A stretch of DNA of 47,830 nt from the NCBI GenBank assembly GCA_947178125.1, contig CAMWXB010000028.1, forward strand, positions 1 through 47,830, given 5' to 3'. This stretch comes from an uncultured Lachnospiraceae bacterium (GTDB lineage: Bacteria > Bacillota > Clostridia > Lachnospirales > Lachnospiraceae). Numbering within the stretch: position 1 is the stretch's first letter; each line of letters starts with the position of its first letter. Made by a program: the position numbers and the translations under genes. Of the stretch, positions 26,654 through 33,494 are shown in pieces. The notes under the pieces are model-generated. The model saw nothing but the letters and a program-made list of their open reading frames with translations. It was not told where the DNA came from and ran no database searches.

Positions 26654-27499
26654 ATGAGTACAAAAAAACGACTTGCATTAACCCTTGGAAGCGTGCTGTT
26701 TGTGGGGTGCCTGACTGGCTGCGGTGTTGTGGCGGCATCACAGGGCGGAACGTCCATAGCGGAGGTGGATTGGCAGCAGGCATCGAATGAATCTTCTTCG
26801 TCTCTCGCGGCATATGCAGAAGATGGCGGGGATTACACGGAATTTATTGGTGGAGAGGATTCCGATATCAATTATGAGGAACAATTCGAGCCCTATGCGC
26901 AGTTTGGTCTGATATACGATGCCGATAAAAATGAACTGCGATATAATGGAAAAGTAGTCCGATGGTTCGAGGATTACTATCCCGTATCGGCGGATGGGGC
27001 AGTGGCCGGCAAGGATTTTTTCCAGGAAAACGGCGTTGTCGATGTGTATGCCGTCCGCGACCTTAGCAGTTTTGTACGCTCCGATGATGGCTCTTTTGAT
27101 CCGGGCGGAAAACTGATCGGCGTGGAGGAGTTTTCAGAAGAAGAATTTGCTGCCCGTGATATTGAGGCGATTAAAAATCCACAGCCCATTACTTGTATAT
27201 CCGGCGACGGAATGTTGTCCACAAAAGAACTTGAAGAGATGGCAGAGGAATATGCGGCGTTTGGCGTTACCTATGACGCCAAAGACGATCAGTGGTATTT
27301 CAACGGTGAAAAGGTTCGCTTCTTCAAAGATGTTCTGACATCCAACGGCGAAAGCCTGACGAATGGAAAATTTAAAGGTGCGATCCGTACTTTCAGTGGT
27401 GATGGTACAATCGATATTTATACGGTTCGTGACTTCTCGAATTTGGATAGTTCCGGAAACGGAACTTTGACGGGTATTTACCGTATTTCTTCACACTGA
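26654..27499 (+). CDS. Lipoprotein with two tandem repeat domains
   Basis: 281 residues from the ATG at 26654, where a lipoprotein signal begins (STKKRLALTLGSVLF, lipobox LTGC). Two related domains of about 90 residues follow: one with FGLIYDADKNELRYNGKVVRWFED and VDVYAVRDLSS, the other with FGVTYDAKDDQWYFNGEKVRFFKD and IDIYTVRDFSN. The first continues GKLIGVEEFSEEEF; the second stops at LTGI and then reads YRISSH into DNA shared with the end of the minus-strand regulator gene (22-bp overlap). The C-terminus therefore looks truncated at the cassette boundary. Function unknown; co-oriented with the two-component pair. Confidence 0.75.
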   Translation: MSTKKRLALTLGSVLFVGCLTGCGVVAASQGGTSIAEVDWQQASNESSSSLAAYAEDGGDYTEFIGGEDSDINYEEQFEPYAQFGLIYDADKNELRYNGKVVRWFEDYYPVSADGAVAGKDFFQENGVVDVYAVRDLSSFVRSDDGSFDPGGKLIGVEEFSEEEFAARDIEAIKNPQPITCISGDGMLSTKELEEMAEEYAAFGVTYDAKDDQWYFNGEKVRFFKDVLTSNGESLTNGKFKGAIRTFSGDGTIDIYTVRDFSNLDSSGNGTLTGIYRISSH

Positions 27500-28155
27500 T
27501 AGCCCATTCCGCGGCGGGTTTTAATAAAATCCGGCAGGCCGATGCCGTCCAGCTTGGCCCGTAGTCTGGTCATGTTAACGCTGAGCGTGTTATCGTCGAT
27601 ATAAATCCGGTTATCCCATAGAGATTCGATCAGATCCGCGCGGGAAACGATTTCTCCCGCGTGTTCCATCAGGCAGGCCAAAATCTGAAGTTCGTTGCGC
27701 GTCAGTTCGATGTTCTTTCCATTTGCAGATGCCGTGCCTCTGGTCGGATTTAAGGTAAGGCCGTTGACGCTTGGCAGTTCCGGTTCCGTTTTTTGGCTGC
27801 TTCGGCGGAGGACGGCCCTGATGCGCGCAAGAAGTACCGGGACATGATAAGGCTTGGTAATATAATCGTCGCCGCCCGTGCTCAGTGCGTTCAGTTCGTC
27901 GTAGGCGGAATCGCGGCTGGTGACGAAAATGACCGGAATGTCAAAATTCCGACGGAAGTCAGCGCACAGCGAAAACCCGTCCCGGCCGGGCAGTCCCAGG
28001 TCCAGAAGGATGAGGTCAGGCTTTGCTTCCGACACTTGTGTCAGTATATTTTCAAAAACGGTGACGGCGATGGGCTGATAGCCTTCGTTTTTCAGAAGGA
28101 GCACGAGTTCGTCCCGAACCGTCTTGTCATCTTCGATAATCATGATTTTAGGCAT
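27478..28155 (-). CDS. OmpR-type response regulator, BceR-like
   Basis: 225 residues from the ATG at 28155 (MPKIMIIEDD), with SD GAGGA 6 nt before; a first ATG at 28161 sits directly on that SD. Receiver: IIEDD at 6-10, D52 in LLDLGLP, S/T in FVTS, K in YITKPY. DNA-binding winged helix (about 128-224): IELTRNELQILACLM, DNTLSVNMTRLRAKLDGIG, TRRGMGYQCEE. The DDYITKPYHVPVLLARI and NTLSVNMTRLR patterns are typical of BceR. It is separated from its expected partner kinase by 3.2 kb of opposite-strand DNA. Confidence 0.9.
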   Translation of the reverse strand: MPKIMIIEDDKTVRDELVLLLKNEGYQPIAVTVFENILTQVSEAKPDLILLDLGLPGRDGFSLCADFRRNFDIPVIFVTSRDSAYDELNALSTGGDDYITKPYHVPVLLARIRAVLRRSSQKTEPELPSVNGLTLNPTRGTASANGKNIELTRNELQILACLMEHAGEIVSRADLIESLWDNRIYIDDNTLSVNMTRLRAKLDGIGLPDFIKTRRGMGYQCEEIR

Positions 28156-28265
28156 AGTCATTCCTCGTTTTTTCTTTCTTTTACTATTTTAGCATGGACA
28201 GGCTTCTGCCTGCAATACGGAAGGAAAAGTAACATAAAGGGGAAGAAAATGTCAGGTTTATTTGG

Positions 28266-28294
28266 TAGACATCGCTTTCGAGGCGTTTTATAAT
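28266..28294 (+). promoter_or_regulatory. Promoter of the XRE/AbrB regulator gene
   Basis: TAGACA (28266-28271), a 17-nt spacer, then a perfect TATAAT (28289-28294), 61 bp before the ATG. The -10 and downstream bases are part of a 68-bp direct repeat also found at 30834-30901. Confidence 0.65.
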
Positions 28295-28346
28295 GCAATG
28301 AAAGATAACAAAAGTATGAAGGCATGGAATTGAGAAACGTAGGAAG
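28279..28346 (+). repeat. Direct repeat, copy 1
   Basis: About 68 bp matching 30834-30901 at roughly four positions in five, with a central run of 26 identical bases (TTTATAATGCAATGAAAGAT and the next six). Here it forms the promoter and leader of the XRE gene. The two copies are 2.55 kb apart and enclose the XRE gene, palindromic element D, the glycosyltransferase and the NUDIX gene. Confidence 0.75.
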
Positions 28347-28355
28347 GGAGTATCG

Positions 28356-28778
28356 ATGCTTGGAGAAAATTTACTGCACTTGCGGAAGCTGGCCGGGTTT
28401 TCGCAGGAGGAAATTGCCGGAAGGATAGGCGTTTCCCGTCAGGCGCTGGCGAAATGGGAAACGGGCGAGACGATTCCCGATGTGGAAAAATGCCTGAAAC
28501 TGGCGCAGATTTATAATGTATCGCTGGATGATCTTGTAAATTATTCGGAAACACATACGGGCCTGCCGATTCCGCCGAAAGGAAAGTACTTTTTCGGTGC
28601 CGTTACAGTCGGGGAGAAGGGACAGATTGTCATCCCGAAGAAGGCGAGGGATGTTTTTAAGATAAAGAAAGGCGGCCGCCTGATTCTTCTTGGCGACGAG
28701 GAACAGGGGCTGGCACTGATTCCGGAAGAACAGTTTCTGGCGGTATACAATGAGATTCGGGCGGCATTGGATGAGTGA
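28356..28778 (+). CDS. XRE-family regulator with C-terminal AbrB-like domain
   Basis: 140 residues, SD GAAGGGAG. The N-terminal helix-turn-helix (about 5-60: LRKLAGFSQEEIAGRIGVSRQALAKWE) is followed by a second DNA-binding or dimer domain of SpoVT/AbrB type (about 80-125: VGEKGQIVIPKKARDVFKIKKGG). This fusion is common in Firmicutes and usually acts as a local repressor. Its target is not evident; the palindromic element and glycosyltransferase downstream are possible. The last codon lies just before palindromic element D. Confidence 0.88.
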   Translation: MLGENLLHLRKLAGFSQEEIAGRIGVSRQALAKWETGETIPDVEKCLKLAQIYNVSLDDLVNYSETHTGLPIPPKGKYFFGAVTVGEKGQIVIPKKARDVFKIKKGGRLILLGDEEQGLALIPEEQFLAVYNEIRAALDE

Positions 28779-28782
28779 ATAT

Positions 28783-28994
28783 GAAATGTCAGAGAGGGAG
28801 AAGGACAAGCGGGGCGGACAGGAGAAAAGATTTCCACGAAAAAGGCCCTGTAAAGACGTCGGCACTTGGATTTTCCGGAACTTGCGACGGAAAATCCTTA
28901 GTACCGCTACGTCTTTAGTGGAGCGAGAGCGTGCCTTGGAGTGGAAACTTTTCTCCTGTCCGCCCCGCTTGTCCTTCTCTCTCACTGACATTTC
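28783..28994 (+). repeat. Composite palindromic element D (GNRA-core type)
   Basis: Outer arms of about 55 nt (GAAATGTCAG... at 28783 and ...CTGACATTTC ending 28994) are complementary with few mismatches. Inside are stem AAAGACGT/ACGTCTTT, hairpin GGATTTTCCG/CGGAAAATCC, the shared CCTTAGTACCGC (28896-28907) and AGCGAGAGCGTGCC (28922-28935). It fills the space between the XRE gene and the glycosyltransferase (ATG 33 bp on), so it would be transcribed as a leader. The outer arms share no sequence with those of the elements at 6-209 or 33247-33472. Confidence 0.82.
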
Positions 28995-29026
28995 AAAGAT
29001 TATTTTAGAGAGAGGAATGTTAAAAA

Positions 29027-30277
29027 ATGAGCAAAATTGCATTTTTCTGTATTCCGGCGCATGGGCATACGAATCCGACGCTGGCGGTTGTTCAGGAACT
29101 GGTCCGGCGCGGGAATGAGGTCTGGTATTATTCTTATGATTCCATGAAGGAAAAAATCGAGTCGGCGGGAGCGAGATTTATTTCCTGTGACAAATATGAT
29201 ATGCAGATGCAGCTTTCTCCTGCGGATGGCGTCAAGATCAGCACGGACCTGGCGTTTGCAACGAAGGTTCTCGTAGAGACTACGCTGGCGGTCGGAAAAG
29301 GGATTGAGGCACAGATGCAGGCATGGAAGCCGGACTGTATTGTGGCGGATTCCATGGCGGTATGGGGAAAAGCCATCGCGCGGAAGCTGAGATGTCCCTT
29401 TGTGTCCTCGACGACGACTTTTGCCTTTAATAAGGCTTCCGCCAAGACGATGAAGCAGAGTCCGAAAGCGATGTTCCAACTGCTTTTTTCAATGGGAAAA
29501 ATCAACCGGAATGTGAAAAGGCTTCGCGAGAACGGATACCCGATCAGGAATATTCTGGACATTATTCAGAATGATAACGAAACGGATACGATTGTCTATA
29601 CCTCGCCGGAGTTCCAACCCTGTGCGGAGACTTTTTCCGAAAAATATCTGTTCGTTGGGCCGTCAATCCGGGAGGGCAATAAGATGCGGAAAAAGGTACA
29701 GGATGCCGGAGAAGGGCAGAAGGGGACAGAAGAGCAGGCGACCGGGACACAGAACCAGAAAGCACGGACCGGAGAAAGAAAGCAGGTCTACATTTCCCTC
29801 GGAACGGTGAACAATGACAAATGTGGATTTTACAGGAACTGTATTGCGGCTTTGCAGGATATGCCCGTCGATGTGGTAATTTCCGTCGGGGAAATGCTGG
29901 AGTTGGAAAAGCTGGGCGGGATACCGGGAAATATCCGGGTGGAACGTTATGTAAACCAAATTGAAGTGCTGCAGAATACGGATGTCTTTTTGACCCATTG
30001 TGGAATGAACAGTGTCAGCGAGGCGCTTTATTTTCAAGTGCCGCTCGTATTGTTTCCGCAGACGGCCGAACAGCAGAGCGTTGCGGCGCGGGTGTATGAA
30101 CTGGGAGCTGGCGTCTATCTGAAGGAGACGGATGCCGCTGCAGTTCGGAGGGCCGTTGCGGCGGTGCTTGAGGAGCCTGTTTACCGCGAGAAGGCCGGGG
30201 AGATTGCGGAAAGCTTTTACCGTTGCGGCGGAGCGGAGGCTGCAGCGGAGAAAATTGAGCGGGTAGCGAGAGGGTGA
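29027..30277 (+). CDS. Glycosyltransferase, MGT/UGT-like (GT1 family)
   Basis: 416 residues. N-terminal acceptor domain beginning KIAFFCIPAHGHTNPTLAVVQEL with the catalytic-type histidine of the HGH motif; C-terminal nucleotide-sugar domain with VYISLGTVNN and the donor signature FLTHCGMNSVSEALYFQVP, then FPQTAEQQ. Homologues glycosylate macrolides, flavonoids or lipids and often give antibiotic tolerance. A low-complexity charged insert (about 220-250, QDAGEGQKGTEEQATGTQNQ) separates the domains and is unusual. The SD (GAGAGG) is 12 nt away, a little far. The upstream palindromic element forms the leader. Confidence 0.88.
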   Translation: MSKIAFFCIPAHGHTNPTLAVVQELVRRGNEVWYYSYDSMKEKIESAGARFISCDKYDMQMQLSPADGVKISTDLAFATKVLVETTLAVGKGIEAQMQAWKPDCIVADSMAVWGKAIARKLRCPFVSSTTTFAFNKASAKTMKQSPKAMFQLLFSMGKINRNVKRLRENGYPIRNILDIIQNDNETDTIVYTSPEFQPCAETFSEKYLFVGPSIREGNKMRKKVQDAGEGQKGTEEQATGTQNQKARTGERKQVYISLGTVNNDKCGFYRNCIAALQDMPVDVVISVGEMLELEKLGGIPGNIRVERYVNQIEVLQNTDVFLTHCGMNSVSEALYFQVPLVLFPQTAEQQSVAARVYELGAGVYLKETDAAAVRRAVAAVLEEPVYREKAGEIAESFYRCGGAEAAAEKIERVARG

Positions 30278-30418
30278 GGAGTTTCATGATAGAATTATTT
30301 TATGTTAGATATAAGATATCAATAGAGATTACAATAAGCAACTCTGAAATTGATACGGTATTCTGGAAGGCTGCTCCTTCGGGAGAACCGACAGGTAGGA
30401 AATGGAGGAATGACAAAA

Positions 30419-30847
30419 ATGAAAGAGGTTAAGTTTTATGAAAAGATAGAGGATGAGCTGCTTAAATTTGCTGTGATAATATCCAGAACACAGAATCAAT
30501 ACGTCTTTTGCAAACATAAGGATAGAGATACATGGGAAATCCCCGGAGGCCACCGGGAACAAGGGGAAAATATCATAGATACAGCAAAACGGGAACTGTA
30601 TGAGGAAACCGGTGCTCTGGAATTTGATATAGAGCCCATATGCGTATATTCTGTTACGGCACCAGATAATTTTGACGGCAGTGAAAGCTTCGGAATGTTA
30701 TTTTGGGCCGATATAAAGCGTTTTGAAGCAGAGTTACATAGTGAAATTGAAAAAATTACAATCATGGACGGATTGCCGGAAAAATGGACGTATCCCGATA
30801 TTCAGCCTTATTTGTTGAAAGAGGCTGAAAAACGAGGCTATTTATAA
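30419..30847 (+). CDS. NUDIX hydrolase
   Basis: 142 residues from the ATG at 30419, behind GGAGG; a closer ATG at 30410 touches the SD. The Nudix box at about 44-66 reads GGHREQGENIIDTAKREL plus YEETGA and is complete. It hydrolyses a nucleoside diphosphate linked to another group; the substrate is not predictable. The stop codon and last residues (KRGYL) are inside the second copy of a direct repeat. The 140 bp upstream contain no clear promoter. Confidence 0.9.
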   Translation: MKEVKFYEKIEDELLKFAVIISRTQNQYVFCKHKDRDTWEIPGGHREQGENIIDTAKRELYEETGALEFDIEPICVYSVTAPDNFDGSESFGMLFWADIKRFEAELHSEIEKITIMDGLPEKWTYPDIQPYLLKEAEKRGYL

Positions 30848-30901
30848 TGCAATGAAAGATAACAAATGTATGAAAATCGGGAATTGTGAAAAGCAGGAAG
30901 A
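30834..30901 (+). repeat. Direct repeat, copy 2
   Basis: Second copy of the 68-bp repeat at 28279-28346. It covers the last codons of the NUDIX gene and most of the gap before the GNAT gene. It keeps TATAAT (30844-30849), but no matching -35 is visible at the right distance. Confidence 0.75.
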
Positions 30902-30929
30902 TTGTTAAGGAACAAGGCGAGAGAACGAT

Positions 30930-31454
30930 ATGGAGAACATAATAACAACAGAAAGGCTGATTATAAGAAGATACAAAAAAGAAGATATACAGGACTTATT
31001 TGAATATTTATCGGATATGGAAGTTGTGAAATATGAACCGTATAAACCACTGACCTTTGATGAAACCCAAAAAAATCTTGAATGGCGCATTGGTACAGAT
31101 GAAATGCTTGCCGTTGAATTGAAAAATTCCAATAAAATGATTGGAAATGTATATATGGGAAAACGCGACTTTGAAGCATTGGAAATAGGATATGTATTTA
31201 ATCGGAATTATTGGGGGCATGGTTATGCTGCGGAAAGCTGCAGGGCTTTAATTCAACAGGCATTTTCAAACGGCATTCACAGGATATATGCAGAATGCGA
31301 TCCCCACAATAATCGTTCATGGAAATTACTTGAAACACTAGGATTTCAGCGAGAAGCCCATTTTAGAAAAAATGTATATTTCTGGAAAGACGAAAATGAA
31401 AAAGCAATCTGGAAAGATACATATGTATATGCCAGATTGAATGATAACGCGTAA
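30930..31454 (+). CDS. GNAT acetyltransferase, RimJ/RimL type
   Basis: 174 residues. Begins TERLIIRRYKKEDIQDLFEYL, typical of the RimJ/L group; the acetyl-CoA site is at YVFNRNYWGHGYAAESCRAL (Q/RxxGxG-like WGHGYA), followed by YAECDPHNNRSWKLLETLGF. It acetylates an amine on a protein N-terminus, antibiotic or small molecule; the substrate is unknown. The start is the ATG at 30930 with weak SD (AAGGCGAG). The 160 bp after it (31455-31616) show no gene. Confidence 0.9.
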   Translation: MENIITTERLIIRRYKKEDIQDLFEYLSDMEVVKYEPYKPLTFDETQKNLEWRIGTDEMLAVELKNSNKMIGNVYMGKRDFEALEIGYVFNRNYWGHGYAAESCRALIQQAFSNGIHRIYAECDPHNNRSWKLLETLGFQREAHFRKNVYFWKDENEKAIWKDTYVYARLNDNA

Positions 31455-31616
31455 ATAAAATCTGGACAAGTATGAAGCAGATGTGGGCTTTCACCGATTA
31501 GACCGAATACAGGCGGCAAATGGAAACGCAATTTTTTACAATTCAAATTTTATGCTTTTTGTTATGATGCAGAAAGACAGGAATACTGTCATAAAATTTG
31601 AAAGGAAGTGTTGAGA

Positions 31617-32012
31617 ATGGATTATAAAAATCTGTTTGAAAAATTCAATGAGGGAGGAAAGCTGCTTTTGCCGGATGTGGCGGTTGCGTTTGATGCCATT
31701 CCGTGGTCTGAACACCCTGTTTTTGAGGGAGTGGAGCTAAAACATATCATCGCATCCGAAAAGACCGGCGGACAATTCAGCTTCCATCTTGTGAGGATAG
31801 CGCCCAATAAGAAGATAGGCAATCATATCCACGAAAAGCAATTAGAAACGCATGAGGTCATATCCGGTGCGGGCGTATGTGTGAACAATGGGGTGGAACT
31901 TCCTTATGAGGCAGGTGTAATTTCTATTTTTCCAATCGGGATACCGCATGAAGTCATTGCAGGAGAGAATGGCCTTTATCTGTTCGCAAAGTTTATGCCT
32001 GCGTTATGCTGA
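31617..32012 (+). CDS. Cupin-domain protein
   Basis: 131 residues from the ATG at 31617, with AAAGGAAG about 8 nt upstream; an in-frame GTG at 31608 overlaps the SD. The conserved cupin barrel shows KIGNHIHEKQLETHEVISG (metal-binding His/His/Glu of motif 1) and GVISIFPIGIPHEV (motif 2 with His). It could be a sugar-binding or isomerase-like enzyme. The tail overlaps the convergent AraC gene by 37 bp, so opposing transcripts interfere. The AraC-type regulator next door is a candidate regulator. Confidence 0.8.
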   Translation: MDYKNLFEKFNEGGKLLLPDVAVAFDAIPWSEHPVFEGVELKHIIASEKTGGQFSFHLVRIAPNKKIGNHIHEKQLETHEVISGAGVCVNNGVELPYEAGVISIFPIGIPHEVIAGENGLYLFAKFMPALC

Positions 32013-32794
32013 CGCATTTCTTCCGGTTCGATCGTTTGGAAGGATAATTTGTAAGTCAGCGGAGACAGGCCTACCTGTTTTTTAAATTGCTTTATGAAGT
32101 GGCTCTGGTCGCAGAAACCTGTGGTCAGAGCCACTTCGGTTATTGTTTCGGCTTTGTGCATTAACCGCTGTGCCTTGCGGATACGGTTTTGAAGTTGAAA
32201 TTGATGCGGCGTAAGACCGACTTCTGCCTTAAAACATCGGATAAAGTGGTATTTACTGATAAATGCGTTTTGTGCCATTTCCCCGATGCTGAATTTGTTT
32301 TCGGGATATAATTCCAACTGTCTTTTTAAGCTGCTGATAACTGGATTCTGACTGTCAGAGTGCCGGTTGGCATAGGCAGCGAGTGAGGAAAACGCTACAT
32401 TCGAGTTCAGGGTATTTGCTAATTGTAATAGCTGGCGTTGATTGATTTTTTCTGCATGGAAGTCGCTCATCAGTAAAGACATTATATCATTCCGTATTTT
32501 GTCTGCGGCACAGCGTGCCGCGATATTTTTGTCAATACATAAGCTTAACAGGGTGTAGCTGTTATGGGCTGAAATACTATGCGGCATATATGGGCGGATG
32601 ATAAAGGTTTGATTTTTGGCGTAAGTCTTTACTTCGTGACCGGTAGTGAGCACAATAGAGCCATCTAACACAATGCCGATTGTAAGCACAGAGACATGGT
32701 TGTGTGTAGGATAAGATATGCTTGAATTGCCGCAGAAAATCAATTCAATGCCCATATTGGAATTGTACAGGTAGCGTATATTGTTAGCTGTCAT
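31976..32794 (-). CDS. AraC-family transcriptional regulator
   Basis: 272 residues. N-terminal cupin-like sensing domain (about 10-90, with YPTHNHVSVLTIG and IIRPYMPHS) and C-terminal double helix-turn-helix (about 165-260: FSIGEMAQNAFISKYHFIRCFKAEVGLTPHQF, then ITEVALTTGFCDQSHFIKQFKKQVG). It starts within the end of the HxlR gene (ATGA overlap), so the two regulators are co-translated. It probably acts on the neighbouring cupin gene or on its own unit; no ligand can be predicted. Confidence 0.92.
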   Translation of the reverse strand: MTANNIRYLYNSNMGIELIFCGNSSISYPTHNHVSVLTIGIVLDGSIVLTTGHEVKTYAKNQTFIIRPYMPHSISAHNSYTLLSLCIDKNIAARCAADKIRNDIMSLLMSDFHAEKINQRQLLQLANTLNSNVAFSSLAAYANRHSDSQNPVISSLKRQLELYPENKFSIGEMAQNAFISKYHFIRCFKAEVGLTPHQFQLQNRIRKAQRLMHKAETITEVALTTGFCDQSHFIKQFKKQVGLSPLTYKLSFQTIEPEEMRQHNAGINFANR

Positions 32795-33129
32795 AAGGAT
32801 TCCTTTCCGAGATTTTCATCGCCCCATCGTTTCATATGTTCCAAAACGGGAATGAAACTTTTGCCCAGACCGGTAAGATTGTACTCCACACGCGGGGGAA
32901 CCTCTTTGTAATCATGGCGGGAAATGAAACCATCGGCTTCCAGTTCTCGAAGCTGCTTTGTCAGGCTTGATTCCGTAATATCGCCGATATGCCTGCGAAG
33001 TTCTCCAAAACGATGTATGTCCCGAAAGGCGATATAATAAATGATCTCAATTTTCCATTTACCACCTAAAATTTTCTGTATGGTCGAAACCGTCTTGCAG
33101 CGTTCAACCGCCAATGTGTTTTTTTTCAT
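32791..33129 (-). CDS. HxlR-family transcriptional regulator
   Basis: 112 residues, SD AAGGGGGTGA. The winged helix is typical: TIQKILGGKWKIEIIYYI, FGELRRHIGDITESSLTKQLRELEADGFI, PPRVEYNLTGLG. Cys11 near the N-terminus is placed as in HxlR proteins that sense electrophiles or oxidants through a thiol. Tandem GTACTT/AAGTAC boxes upstream (33197-33220) are likely operators. First gene of the two-regulator unit. Confidence 0.92.
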   Translation of the reverse strand: MKKNTLAVERCKTVSTIQKILGGKWKIEIIYYIAFRDIHRFGELRRHIGDITESSLTKQLRELEADGFISRHDYKEVPPRVEYNLTGLGKSFIPVLEHMKRWGDENLGKESL

Positions 33130-33148
33130 TCGATCACCCCCTTGAAAC

Positions 33149-33246
33149 AGTATAACATGCCATATCTGTAAAAATCAATGTACGGTGCGAAAATAGGTAC
33201 TTCAAAAAAGTACAGTACTTGTAAAAATGATGTACAGCAATATAAT
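33149..33246. promoter_or_regulatory. Divergent promoters with tandem GTACTT/AAGTAC operator boxes
   Basis: Minus strand: TTGATT (33173-33178), 18 nt, TATACT (33149-33154), for hxlR-araC. Plus strand: TTGTAA (33219-33224), 16 nt, TATAAT (33241-33246), for the radical SAM genes. Boxes GTACTT (33197-33202), AAGTAC (33208-33213) and GTACTT (33215-33220) make a perfect inverted repeat and an overlapping 13-bp palindrome, the last touching the plus-strand -35. The HxlR protein is the natural candidate to bind them and to repress both directions. Confidence 0.6.
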
Positions 33247-33472
33247 TAGACTGATAAGTAATTGTGAAACGTATGATTTCAAGATGACAGTTGTGCAAAA
33301 TAGACAAATCACAAGCAGGGTGCTATGTCGTCGCCGGTGTTTAGACGCCGTATTTTGGCGTCTTATGCACCGTTGCGAACGACAGCGCAGCGAAAGCGTG
33401 CCCTGCGGTGATTGTCTATTTTGTACAACGGGAGCCTTCGAAAACATAGTTTCGCAATTACTTATCAGTCTA
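33247..33472 (+). repeat. Composite palindromic element C (GNRA-core type)
   Basis: Outer arms TAGACTGATAAGTAATTG... (33247) and ...CAATTACTTATCAGTCTA (to 33472) pair over about 75 nt with internal mismatches. The core has GACGCC/GGCGTC with a GTATTTT loop like the elements at 23086 and 37158, an inner stem CGGTG/CACCG, stem GTCGT/ACGAC, and AGCGAAAGCGTGCC (33389-33402), shared in form with the elements at 6-209 and 28783-28994. It starts directly after a TATAAT box and ends 22 bp before the radical SAM start, so it would form nearly the whole leader RNA. Confidence 0.8.
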
Positions 33473-33494
33473 AAAAAGAAAAGGAGAGATAGAT

